This document shows, piece by piece, positions 18,154 to 25,859 of a DNA stretch of 52,630 nt. A program made the translations under genes and the position numbers. The stretch lies in contig CALCTA010000087.1 of NCBI GenBank assembly GCA_937893945.1, positions 1 through 52,630 of the forward strand, read 5' to 3'. The notes beneath the pieces are model-generated. The model saw nothing but the letters and a program-made list of their open reading frames with translations. It was not told the origin of the DNA and searched no databases. Numbering within the stretch: position 1 is the stretch's first letter; every line of letters starts with the position of its first letter. This DNA is from an uncultured Clostridia bacterium. Lineage in GTDB: Bacteria; Bacillota; Clostridia; Oscillospirales; CAG-272.

Positions 18154-19068
18154 TTAATTTAGTCCATCGATGTATCTGCACGCCGCGAGAGCCGCAACGG
18201 CGCCGTCAGCGGCGGCGGTCGTAACCTGGCGAATTCTCTTGGTTCTGCAGTCTCCCGCGACAAACACGCCGGCGGTATCGGTAAGACAATCCTCACCTGC
18301 GATGATATATCCGTAATTGTCAAGCGCCGTAAGCGAAGCAAAAGCCTGATTTTCGGGCTGCTGACCGATAGCTACGAACATACCGTCAAGCTCAAGTGTT
18401 GAGATCTCGTCGGTAGCCGTGTTTTTGAGAGAGATAGCGCGAAGCTCGCCGTCCTCGGAAGAAAGAGAGGTAACGACTGTATCGAATATCATCTTTACGT
18501 TGCTCTTTCGCTCGAGTATCTGCAAAAGCTTTTTCTCGCCCGTCATAAAGGAAAGATTTTGCACGATAACTACCTCAGAGCAGAGATCAGAAAGCATTAC
18601 CGCCTCTTGAAGCGCGGTGTTTCCTCCGCCAATAACCGCAACCTTTTTACCCGCGAAGAACGATCCGTCGCAGACAGCGCAGAAGGAGATTCCCGAACCG
18701 ATAAGCTCCTCCTCGCCCTCAAGGCCGAGATGACGGTGCTTAGAACCGGTAGCGATTATTACAGACTTGCCCTCAAAATCTCCGTACTCAGTCGAAACTA
18801 CCTTGTAGTCGCCCATATCGGTTATCTTTTCAGCCGCCGCAAGCTCTATCTCTGCACCGTGAGCCATTACCTGCTCAAGCATCTTTTCAGCGAAAGCGCT
18901 TCCGCTTATCTCCATGACGGAGGGATAATTTTCAAGCTTGGGAGAATAGGTTATCTGTCCACCAAAGTTTTCTTTCTCAAGAAGCAGAACGCTCTTGTCG
19001 GCGCGAAGCGCGTAAAGAGCGGCAGTCATTCCCGCAGGACCTGCTCCAATAATAATAATATCCTTCAT
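18154..19068 (-). CDS. trxB: Thioredoxin-reductase-like flavoprotein lacking the NADPH motif
   Basis: A 304-residue low-molecular-weight thioredoxin reductase homologue. FAD loop GAGPAG (8-13), redox pair Cys130/Cys133 in SFCAVCDG, second nucleotide fold VIGGGNTA (145-152) and C-terminal FAD-binding VFVAGDC are intact. The HRRxxxR segment that holds the NADPH 2'-phosphate in TrxB is replaced by VQNLSFMTGEKK, so the electron donor may be NADH, a ferredoxin/flavodoxin or another partner. The start is the ATG preceded by GGAAAGG; an upstream in-frame TTG overlaps that site and is rejected. It lies 97 bases downstream of the redoxin-fused nrdD, which suggests it reduces that redoxin. A hairpin in the gap may limit cotranscription. 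Confidence 0.9.
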   Translation of the reverse strand: MKDIIIIGAGPAGMTAALYALRADKSVLLLEKENFGGQITYSPKLENYPSVMEISGSAFAEKMLEQVMAHGAEIELAAAEKITDMGDYKVVSTEYGDFEGKSVIIATGSKHRHLGLEGEEELIGSGISFCAVCDGSFFAGKKVAVIGGGNTALQEAVMLSDLCSEVVIVQNLSFMTGEKKLLQILERKSNVKMIFDTVVTSLSSEDGELRAISLKNTATDEISTLELDGMFVAIGQQPENQAFASLTALDNYGYIIAGEDCLTDTAGVFVAGDCRTKRIRQVTTAAADGAVAALAACRYIDGLN

Positions 19069-19097
19069 AAATAGCCTTTCCAAAACTTACAGTCTTT

Positions 19098-19141
19098 AAA
19101 CAAAATCAAGTGGTGGGCACAGCTTATACGCAATGCCCACC
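19098..19141 (-). terminator. Possible terminator between nrdD and trxB
   Basis: GGTGGGCA (19112-19119) pairs with TGCCCACC (19134-19141) across a 14-base loop; downstream in the minus direction comes a moderate T-rich stretch (GATTTTGTTTAAA). I see no convincing promoter for trxB after it, so partial read-through is likely. Confidence 0.6.
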
Positions 19142-19165
19142 CGGGATCAAAAATCGTTTTTATGA

Positions 19166-21550
19166 TTACTTTCCGTAGTTTTCAGCAAACTTGCGAACGT
19201 TAGAGACGTTAACTATCTTGTCAAACTTGTCTCCGTTGAGAATAACGAGCGTGGGGGCAGCGGTTACGCCATACTGCTTAGCACGGTCGGGCTCCTTGTC
19301 CGCATAGACCTTCTCGTAAGCTACGCCTGCTTCAGTAAGGAACTTTTCAGCCATCTTGCAGTTGGGGCAGGTGGTGGTAGCGAAGAGGAGGATCTTAGCG
19401 CTGACAGGGGCTGCGGCGCAGCAGCACTCGCTAAAGATATCCTCTTTTTCAAAGTTGCCGAACTTGCGCTTTGACATAGAGTCAGCGATGTTGTAGAGCT
19501 TACGGTTCTTATATTCCTCAGCCTTACCGTCGTTCCAAGCCTGAACGGGACGGTAGTATCCTGTAATACGGCTATATACCTCAGTCTTTTCTCCACAGAA
19601 GGGGCAGGAGAACTTCTCGCCCGCGATATATCCGTGTGCCTTACATACAGAGTATGTGGGAGAGAGCGAATAGTAGGGAAGCTTGTAGTTCTCAGCAATC
19701 TTTCTTACGAGATTTGCCGCAGACTTCCAGTCGGGAAGCTTCTCGCCCATATAAGCGTGGAAAACAGTACCCGAGGTGTAGAGAGTCTGAAGCTCGTCCT
19801 GAATATCAAGAGCATCAAAGATGTCGGAGGTATATCCAACGGGAAGATGCGAAGAATTGGTGTAGTAAGGAGTGTTGCCCTTTTCGGAAGCTGTAATGAT
19901 GTCAGGGAAGCGCTTGAGGTCGTGCTTTGCAAGACGGTAAGAGGTAGACTCTGCGGGAGTAGCCTCAAGGTTGTAGAGGTCTCCGTACTTCTCCTGATAA
20001 TCGGAGAGACGGTTTCTCATATGGTTGAGGACGTCCTTAGTAAACTGCTGTGCTTCCACTTCGGTAAGGCTCTTGCGGAGCCACTTTGCGTTAAGGCAAG
20101 CCTCGTTCATACCTACAAGACCAATGGTAGAGAAGTGATTCTCAAATGTTCCGAGGTATCTCTTGGTGTAGGGATAAAGTCCCTCGTCGAGAAGCTTTGT
20201 AATAACTGTTCTCTTGATCTTGAGAGAACGTGCGGCTATATCCATCTTGTGATCGAGACGTGCATAGAAATCAGCTTCGTTTTCAGCAAGATATGCAATT
20301 CTCGGCATATTGATGGTTACAACGCCGATAGAACCCGTGCTCTCACCGCTTCCGAAGAAGCCGCCCGACTTCTTGCGAAGCTCACGGAGGTCAAGACGCA
20401 GACGGCAGCACATGCTTCGTACGTCGCTGGGCTCCATATCGCTGTTGATATAGTTAGAGAAGTAAGGAGTACCGTACTTTGAGGTCATCTCAAAGAGAAG
20501 GCGGTTGTTTTCGGTCTCGGACCAATCAAAATCCTTGGTGATGGAGTAGGTGGGGATAGGATACTGGAAGCCTCTTCCGTTAGCGTCGCCTTCGATCATA
20601 GTCTCGATGAACGCCTTATTTACCATATCCATTTCCTTCTTACAATCCTTGTACTTGAAGTCCATTTCCTTACCGCCTACGATAGCGTTAAGCTCCGCGA
20701 GGTCAGCGGGAACTGTCCAGTCAAGAGTGATGTTGGAGAAGGGAGCCTGAGTACCCCAACGGGAAGGAGTATTTACACCGAAGATAAAGGACTCGATGCA
20801 CTTTTTGACCTGATCGTAGGAGAGGTTATCTACCTTAACGAAAGGAGCAAGGTAGGTATCGAAGGACGAGAACGCCTGAGCTCCTGCCCATTCGTTCTGC
20901 ATGATTCCAAGGAAGTTTACCATCTGATTGCAAAGTGTTGCAAGATGGCTTGCGGGAGCGGACGTGATCTTGCCCGTAACACCGCCTAAGCCCTCCTGAA
21001 TAAGCTGCTTGAGCGACCAACCTGCGCAGTAACCTGTGAGCATAGAGAGGTCGTGCAGATGGATGTCTGCGTTTCTGTGAGCGTTTGCGATCTCCTCGTC
21101 GTATATCTCGGAGAGCCAGTAGTTCGCCGTGATAGCACCCGAGTTGCTGAGTATAAGACCGCCTACAGAGTAGGTAACAGTCGAGTTTTCTTTAACTCTC
21201 CAGTCAATATTCTTAACGTAGCTGTCCACGATATCCTTGTAGTCAAGAATAGTGGATTTCATATTACGGAGCTTTTCTCTCTGCTTACGGTAGAGGATAT
21301 AAGCCTTTGCTACATCTGCGTATCCCGCCTGAACGAGAACAGACTCAACGCTGTCCTGAATGTCCTCAACGGAAATAAGACCTTCCTTGATCTTAGGCTC
21401 AAACTCTGCTGTAACCTTTAATGCAAGAAGATCGATAACTGTAGGGTGATAATTTTTTTCTTGTGCTTCAAACGCCATCTTGATGGCTTCGCTGATCTTG
21501 GAAATATCAAAATCTATGACTTTTCCGTCTCTTTTTAAAACCTGATACAT
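19166..21550 (-). CDS. nrdD: Class III (anaerobic) ribonucleotide reductase with fused C-terminal redoxin
   Basis: NrdD makes deoxyribonucleotides from ribonucleotides without oxygen, using a glycyl radical. Order in 794 residues: ATP-cone regulatory domain (about 1-95, MYQVLKRDGK start), the ten-stranded barrel with a loop cysteine (LTGYCAGWS) and the MCCRLRLDLRELRK segment, zinc site (CKAHGY then CPFCG), glycyl radical Gly664 in SRITGYYRP, and then an extra ~80-residue thioredoxin/glutaredoxin-like domain (712-794) with active site Cys728-Pro-Asn-Cys731 and cis-proline 766 in TAAPTLV. Three consecutive cysteines (709-711) mark the junction. Most NrdD end soon after the glycyl radical loop. 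AAGGAGGA precedes the ATG. Transcription starts from a NrdR-controlled promoter. Confidence 0.96.
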   Translation of the reverse strand: MYQVLKRDGKVIDFDISKISEAIKMAFEAQEKNYHPTVIDLLALKVTAEFEPKIKEGLISVEDIQDSVESVLVQAGYADVAKAYILYRKQREKLRNMKSTILDYKDIVDSYVKNIDWRVKENSTVTYSVGGLILSNSGAITANYWLSEIYDEEIANAHRNADIHLHDLSMLTGYCAGWSLKQLIQEGLGGVTGKITSAPASHLATLCNQMVNFLGIMQNEWAGAQAFSSFDTYLAPFVKVDNLSYDQVKKCIESFIFGVNTPSRWGTQAPFSNITLDWTVPADLAELNAIVGGKEMDFKYKDCKKEMDMVNKAFIETMIEGDANGRGFQYPIPTYSITKDFDWSETENNRLLFEMTSKYGTPYFSNYINSDMEPSDVRSMCCRLRLDLRELRKKSGGFFGSGESTGSIGVVTINMPRIAYLAENEADFYARLDHKMDIAARSLKIKRTVITKLLDEGLYPYTKRYLGTFENHFSTIGLVGMNEACLNAKWLRKSLTEVEAQQFTKDVLNHMRNRLSDYQEKYGDLYNLEATPAESTSYRLAKHDLKRFPDIITASEKGNTPYYTNSSHLPVGYTSDIFDALDIQDELQTLYTSGTVFHAYMGEKLPDWKSAANLVRKIAENYKLPYYSLSPTYSVCKAHGYIAGEKFSCPFCGEKTEVYSRITGYYRPVQAWNDGKAEEYKNRKLYNIADSMSKRKFGNFEKEDIFSECCCAAAPVSAKILLFATTTCPNCKMAEKFLTEAGVAYEKVYADKEPDRAKQYGVTAAPTLVILNGDKFDKIVNVSNVRKFAENYGK

Positions 21551-21599
21551 TTTTCCTCCTTAAAGATCGTCATTAGAATAAAATTGTTTTACAAATAAC

Positions 21600-21628
21600 A
21601 GTATACAATAAAAAGCGAAAAATGTCAA
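21600..21628 (-). promoter_or_regulatory. Promoter of nrdD
   Basis: Minus strand: consensus -35 TTGACA (21623-21628), 17-base spacer, -10 TATACT (21600-21605). The predicted start gives a leader of about 43 bases with the AAGGAGGA site at its end. Two NrdR boxes lie immediately upstream. Confidence 0.88.
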
Positions 21629-21637
21629 TTGTGAGAA

Positions 21638-21653
21638 ATCACAATATATTGAT
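21638..21653. promoter_or_regulatory. NrdR box 1 (proximal)
   Basis: The 16-base palindrome ATCACAATATATTGAT fits the NrdR consensus (acaCwAtATaTwGtgt type). It lies 9 bases upstream of the nrdD -35. Confidence 0.8.
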
Positions 21654-21670
21654 TTGTTTTTTGTTTAATA

Positions 21671-21686
21671 ACACTATATATTGTGT
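21671..21686. promoter_or_regulatory. NrdR box 2 (distal)
   Basis: ACACTATATATTGTGT is an almost ideal NrdR box. It begins 33 bases from the first box, about three helical turns, the paired spacing known for NrdR sites. NrdR represses reductase genes when dATP is plentiful. The box is only 14 bases from the nrdG stop codon. Confidence 0.9.
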
Positions 21687-21700
21687 TAAAGCGTTAAAAT

Positions 21701-22396
21701 TTACACACCCCGTAGTATCGCTTGAGGGAGTATCTCTCGCACAGCCTCGTGAAGTTCAAGCATCTCCGCGTCCTCATAAGCGGTGTATCCCGAGGCGAGA
21801 ACATCACCTGAATCAACGTATTTCTGCAAGAAATATCTCTTGGCGTTCTTGAGCTTATTTGCGATAGATATAAGATCCTCTCGATCGTGAAGCTCACGGA
21901 CAACAGTCGTGCGGAATTCGTAATCGGGTGCTTTCTTCATTATTATATCGATGCTTCTGTCAACGACCGAAACGTCAAAGCTATCTCCAAGACCTACCGT
22001 TATGCCGTACTTTTCGTCAGAATTCTTGACGTCCATTGCCACGTAGTCAAGCAAGCCCTTGTCAAGCAACGACTCAAGTCTTTCGGGAAACGCGCCGTTA
22101 GTATCAAGCTTTACAAGAAGACCGTAGCTCCTTATTTTGACGATAAGCTCTTCAATGTCCGGATTAAGCAGAGGCTCTCCGCCCGTTATGCAAACGCCGT
22201 CAAGAAGTCCCCCGCGCTTGTCAAAATAGGAGAAAAGCGCGCTCAAAGGTATTTCCTCGACCTCGCCCGCGCGAAGCACAAGCGAAGCATTATGGCAGAA
22301 TGGGCAGCGAAAATTACAGCCTGCGGTAAATATAGTGCAGGCAAGCTTTTCGGGATAATCAAGCAAAGTGGTTTTTTGCAAGCCTTTGATAGTCAT
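21701..22396 (-). CDS. nrdG: Anaerobic ribonucleotide reductase activating protein (radical SAM)
   Basis: NrdG uses S-adenosylmethionine and a [4Fe-4S] cluster to create the glycyl radical on NrdD. The 231-residue protein has the cluster motif Cys27-x3-Cys31-x2-Cys34 (CNFRCPFCHN), the SAM-binding glycine stretch CITGGEPLL, and TNGAFPERL further on. Its length fits the longer NrdG type rather than the ~155-residue E. coli type. It precedes nrdD on the same strand, separated by a 150-base gap with the NrdR-controlled nrdD promoter. Start ATG has AAGGAGACC upstream. Confidence 0.95.
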   Translation of the reverse strand: MTIKGLQKTTLLDYPEKLACTIFTAGCNFRCPFCHNASLVLRAGEVEEIPLSALFSYFDKRGGLLDGVCITGGEPLLNPDIEELIVKIRSYGLLVKLDTNGAFPERLESLLDKGLLDYVAMDVKNSDEKYGITVGLGDSFDVSVVDRSIDIIMKKAPDYEFRTTVVRELHDREDLISIANKLKNAKRYFLQKYVDSGDVLASGYTAYEDAEMLELHEAVREILPQAILRGV

Positions 22397-22450
22397 AAAG
22401 GTCTCCTTATGTGAGAAAAATTAAAATTAAAAATTACTATTGATTTTTCC

Positions 22451-22498
22451 TTTGATATGTGTTAAAATATCAAATGTAAATACAATTTACCTTATAAT
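22451..22498 (+). promoter_or_regulatory. Inverted repeats and -10 element between nrdG and the XRE regulator gene
   Basis: TTTGATAT (22451-22458) and ATATCAAA (22467-22474) form an inverted repeat with an 8-base gap; GTAAAT-aca-ATTTAC (22476-22490) forms a second one. A TATAAT follows at 22493-22498, fitting the -10 of the XRE gene. These are plausible operators for autoregulation by the XRE protein, possibly also affecting the divergent nrdG. No NrdR box was seen here. Confidence 0.5.
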
Positions 22499-22519
22499 AA
22501 AGAAAACAGACGGTGAAAA

Positions 22520-23410
22520 ATGACTATTGGTGAAAAGATAAAAAAGCTTCGTACAGATAAGCTCATGTCTCAAAGTGAGCTTGCCGGCAGCGAGATAACG
22601 AGAAATATGCTCAGTCAGATAGAGCACGGAAGCGCACTTCCTTCGCTAAGCACGATCAGATACATAGCCGCTCGTCTTAACGTCTCTCCCGGATTTTTAC
22701 TCGCCGAGGACGAGGATGAAATGCTGTATCTTAAGCAGAGCGAGATAAACAACATAAAAAAAGCCTTTACGGCGAAGAATTTTTATCTCTGTAGAGAGAT
22801 GTGTGAAAACTGTAGCTGGAGCGACGACGAGCTTATGCTGATATCGGCAGAAAGCAGTCTTGCGGTAGGTGCTGAGGAGTTCTGCAAGGGAAATCTGCAC
22901 ACCTCCGCCGAGATACTCGACGAGGCACTGCGATACCGTGAGAACACCATATACAATACAGATGTTATTCTGTTTAAGGCAAGAGCTTACTTTTTGTATA
23001 TGGGACTTATATCTCCCATGCTCGTATCAAACGTTATAGAGGATATTGAAAAAGAGGATATAATAATGTTCACCGACAGCTTCTCGGTTTACTGCGATAT
23101 GATCAATGATGCAGAGGAGCGCGGTTGGGACGGCGTCTCTCATCTTTCGGAACGTCTCGGATTGCTTCCCGAGGAAAGCTCGTTTTCATTGCACGTAAAC
23201 GCGAGAATACTGATGGAGCACGGAGATTATAAAGAGGCGCACAGACTACTCTATAAGCTTCTTTGCGGCGAGGACTACGGTATGCCCGAGCCCATGCTTT
23301 ATTTTGTTTTCTGCGACCTCGAGACATGCTGCAAGGAGATCGACGACTTCAAAGGCGCTTACGAATATTCGGGAAACAAGATGGCACTTCTGCAAAAGCT
23401 GCTTGCTTGA
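22520..23410 (+). CDS. XRE-family transcriptional regulator with TPR-like C-terminus
   Basis: A 296-residue regulator with an N-terminal Cro/CI-type helix-turn-helix (residues 3-60; KIKKLRTDKLMSQSELAG then MLSQIEHGSALPSLSTIR) and a ~230-residue helical region that looks like tetratricopeptide-type repeats, the build of peptide- or ligand-sensing regulators such as the Rgg/PlcR group. Its target and signal are unknown. It is divergent from nrdG and converges with the next gene so tightly that the two stop codons touch. Its terminator lies inside that opposing gene. Confidence 0.88.
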   Translation: MTIGEKIKKLRTDKLMSQSELAGSEITRNMLSQIEHGSALPSLSTIRYIAARLNVSPGFLLAEDEDEMLYLKQSEINNIKKAFTAKNFYLCREMCENCSWSDDELMLISAESSLAVGAEEFCKGNLHTSAEILDEALRYRENTIYNTDVILFKARAYFLYMGLISPMLVSNVIEDIEKEDIIMFTDSFSVYCDMINDAEERGWDGVSHLSERLGLLPEESSFSLHVNARILMEHGDYKEAHRLLYKLLCGEDYGMPEPMLYFVFCDLETCCKEIDDFKGAYEYSGNKMALLQKLLA

Positions 23411-24247
23411 TCAATTATTATCGGACGGGGAGAGATCTCCGTCCTTTTTCTTTAAGCGCTCAAAGAAAAGGTTTATAATAAAGAGAGCCACGAGATACGC
23501 AACCGCGCCGTAAATAAAGTCAGAGAGATAATAAACTACCATTATCATGACCTCACCGAAGGATTCGGGAGCGCCGACAAAAACGTCGTTTATTATGCGC
23601 GTGCCTACCTTGATGACGGTGATCAATATACCCATTTTTATTGCCGAGCGCTGCAGAGGATTGTACCAATCAATAAATTTGGAAAAGGGAAGAACACTTC
23701 CGATCTGCTCGGCTTTGGCTCTTGCCTTGTCGCGCTTGGAGCTTCTGAGAGCCTCAATAGATGAAAGATAATGGCTTGAGTCGGTAGTAGCAAAGATATA
23801 TACCGCAAGAAGCTGAAGCAGATATAAAACGAAATATACCGAGAGATATATTACGTCTATAATTATCTGCTGACTGTTTCCGAGCGAGCCGTAAATAACT
23901 ACGTTCATAAGTATCTTTACGGGGATAACAAGGAGATACGTAGCCGCATAGAAAACCGCTATAAATCCCGAACGCTTTTTGTCAAGCAAAAGCGACGAAA
24001 AGATAATAAGAGCATACGCCGAGGAAAATGCGAACAGGTCAAAGAAATCCTGAATGTATTTTATCACTACCGTAAGCAATGAGCCTGAATAAAGCGTGTT
24101 CGCCTCAAGCGTTGCGTAAATTGGAATTATTACTAAATTATTCAGAATAAGCGGAAGCAAGAAAAAGAGTGCCATAAACAGCCACAGCATCTTGCTTACA
24201 CGTTTTTTGTTGTTCAGCTCTGTCTGACAGGCAATAAGCTCGGTCAT
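23411..24247 (-). CDS. Polytopic membrane protein of unknown function
   Basis: I do not recognise this 278-residue protein. It has six to seven hydrophobic segments (about residues 23-43, 57-87, 95-118, 127-152, 205-225 and 233-265) and a polar basic loop between about 155 and 200 (RSSKRDKARAKAEQ) likely on the cytoplasmic side. No transporter or enzyme motif seen. GGGGGA precedes the ATG and an extended -10 promoter lies upstream. Its stop abuts the XRE gene stop at a TGATCA. Confidence 0.7.
   Translation of the reverse strand: MTELIACQTELNNKKRVSKMLWLFMALFFLLPLILNNLVIIPIYATLEANTLYSGSLLTVVIKYIQDFFDLFAFSSAYALIIFSSLLLDKKRSGFIAVFYAATYLLVIPVKILMNVVIYGSLGNSQQIIIDVIYLSVYFVLYLLQLLAVYIFATTDSSHYLSSIEALRSSKRDKARAKAEQIGSVLPFSKFIDWYNPLQRSAIKMGILITVIKVGTRIINDVFVGAPESFGEVMIMVVYYLSDFIYGAVAYLVALFIINLFFERLKKKDGDLSPSDNN
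23423..23453 (+). terminator. Terminator of the XRE gene, inside the opposing coding region
   Basis: A 9-bp stem (GGACGGGGA with TCTCCGTCC, loop GAGA, 23423-23444) is followed by TTTTTCTTT. It lies within the last codons of the convergent membrane protein gene, which read lysine-aspartate-rich there. Confidence 0.8.
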
Positions 24248-24275
24248 ATAGTCCCCCTAAAGATATATTTAGAAC

Positions 24276-24284
24276 ATTATATCA
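24276..24284 (-). promoter_or_regulatory. Extended -10 promoter of the membrane protein gene
   Basis: On the minus strand TGATATAAT combines a perfect -10 with the TG extension; no clear -35. It lies 28 bases before the start codon. Confidence 0.55.
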
Positions 24285-24393
24285 CAAAACTTATGAAAAG
24301 TGTATAGGTATTTGTAAATTATTTTTTATTAAGAAAATTTGTTTAAGAAAATGTAAATTAATTTTTTTATTGAAGAAAATATCAAAATAACTG

Positions 24394-24422
24394 TTTACAA
24401 AATGAAAAAAATGTAGTAAAAT
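24394..24422 (+). promoter_or_regulatory. Promoter of the pyrH-polC cluster
   Basis: -35 TTTACA (24394-24399), 17-base spacer, -10 TAAAAT (24417-24422), in a very AT-rich upstream region. Start of transcription would be about 25-30 bases before the pyrH start. Confidence 0.75.
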
Positions 24423-24456
24423 ATATGCAGTATGTATATAAAGGGGTAATTTGCTT

Positions 24457-25176
24457 ATGTGTAACGCTTCACAGCCAAAGTACAAGAGAATTCTCCTCAA
24501 GCTCTCCGGCGAGGCTCTCGCAAGAGACAAGGAAGGAATTCTTGATTTCGATTTTATCACCTCAGTGGCAGAAGTCCTGAAAAAATGCGTTGACGCAGGG
24601 ATACAGGTCGGTGTTATAGTAGGTGCGGGAAACATATGGAGAGGTAGGCAGGGTGGCTCTATGGACAGAGTCCGTGCCGACCAGATGGGAATGCTCGCCA
24701 CCACTATAAACGCTCTCGCGCTTGAGGAGACCTTCAAGCAGTGCGGACTTTCTGCTGTCGCTATGACAGCCGTTGAAATGAATGCCTTTGCAGAGCAGTA
24801 CACTCCCAGAGCTGCCGTTGCGGCGCTTGAGGAGGGAAAGGTCGTTATCTTCGGATGCGGTCTTGGTTCACCCTTCTTCTCGACCGATACAGCAGGCGCG
24901 CTCCGTGCGGCTGAAATAGGTGCTGACGCGTTGCTTCTGGCTAAGAACATAGACGGTATCTACACGGCTGATCCCAAGATAGATCCGACTGCCGTACGCT
25001 ACGATGATATTTCCTACAACGATATTCTCAGTAAGGAGCTTAAGGCTCTCGATCTTACTGCAGCTGCATTCTGTATGGATAACAACATCTGCGCTTATGC
25101 CTTTGAGCTTAAGGATCCGATGAACATATACCGTGTTGCTATGGGCGAAAAGATAGGCACTGAGCTTCACAGATAA
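24457..25176 (+). CDS. pyrH: UMP kinase
   Basis: PyrH phosphorylates UMP to UDP, an essential pyrimidine step, and belongs to the bacterial amino acid kinase fold. The 239-residue protein shows LLKLSGEAL near the start, VGAGNIWRG, the DQMGMLATTINALAL region and CTGLGSPFFSTDTA-like phrasing (here GCGLGSPFFSTDT), all typical. A TTG two codons upstream is only 4 bases from the AAGGGG site; the ATG chosen has 10. It heads the conserved pyrH-frr-uppS-cdsA-dxr-rseP-ispG-polC cluster. Confidence 0.96.
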   Translation: MCNASQPKYKRILLKLSGEALARDKEGILDFDFITSVAEVLKKCVDAGIQVGVIVGAGNIWRGRQGGSMDRVRADQMGMLATTINALALEETFKQCGLSAVAMTAVEMNAFAEQYTPRAAVAALEEGKVVIFGCGLGSPFFSTDTAGALRAAEIGADALLLAKNIDGIYTADPKIDPTAVRYDDISYNDILSKELKALDLTAAAFCMDNNICAYAFELKDPMNIYRVAMGEKIGTELHR

Positions 25177-25231
25177 TTCGTTCCCGAATAAATTTAAATT
25201 AACGAAATATAATACTATACGGAGGTTTATT

Positions 25232-25786
25232 ATGAAACTCAATACAAAGGATTTTGAGACAAAAATGCAGAAATCCGTAGCTTCCTATCAGGAGAGCCTT
25301 ACGGTCATTCGCGCAGGTCAGGCTAATACCGCTATACTCGCTAAGGTAAGCTTTGAATACTGGGGCGCGCCCACACTCATCAGCTCCATGGCTGACGTGC
25401 GCGTTGCAGATACCAAGACAGTTACTATCACCCCCTATGATGCTTCCACGCTTAAGGCTATGGAAAAGGCTATTCTCGCGTCTGACATAGGAATCACCCC
25501 CACCAATGACGGTAAGGTTATCCGTCTCGTATTCCCCCAGCCTACAGAAGAGCGCCGTAAGGAGCTTGTAAAGCAGGTTCAGAAGATGGGCGAGGAGGCT
25601 AAGGTAGCTATCCGTAACATAAGAAGAGACGCTAACGATCTTTGCAAGAAGATGAAGAAGGACGGCGAGATGACCGAGGACGAGCAGAAGGCATCCGAAA
25701 AGTCTGTTCAGGATCTCACCGATAAGTACATTAAGGACATAGATGGCGTTACTGCCAAGAAGGAAAAGGAGATCATGCAGATCTGA
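25232..25786 (+). CDS. frr: Ribosome recycling factor
   Basis: RRF splits post-termination ribosomes together with EF-G. The 184-residue protein has normal length and the typical sequence RAGQANTAILAKVSFEYWG near the N-terminus, RLVFPQPTEERRKELVKQV in the middle, and RNIRRDANDLCKKMKKDGE. CGGAGGT precedes the ATG. It follows pyrH by 55 bases, the near-universal order, and is followed by a hairpin terminator. Confidence 0.97.
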   Translation: MKLNTKDFETKMQKSVASYQESLTVIRAGQANTAILAKVSFEYWGAPTLISSMADVRVADTKTVTITPYDASTLKAMEKAILASDIGITPTNDGKVIRLVFPQPTEERRKELVKQVQKMGEEAKVAIRNIRRDANDLCKKMKKDGEMTEDEQKASEKSVQDLTDKYIKDIDGVTAKKEKEIMQI

Positions 25787-25796
25787 CATCAGTGTT

Positions 25797-25830
25797 CAGG
25801 GCGGGTGGAATGCCCGTCCTGTTTTCTGTT
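25797..25830 (+). terminator. Terminator after frr
   Basis: CAGGGCGGG (25797-25805) pairs with CCCGTCCTG (25813-25821, one G-U pair), then TTTTCTGTT. It may partly separate pyrH-frr from the genes that follow; no strong promoter was found before uppS, so read-through is probable. Confidence 0.75.
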
Positions 25831-25859
25831 AAATATGCTATTGTGATAGGAATTTAGAT

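Noticed and set aside
24248..24456. A small gene or RNA in the AT-rich gap before pyrH
   Set aside because: Only promoters for the two flanking genes were found; no ribosome binding site with an open frame or stable RNA fold was seen.
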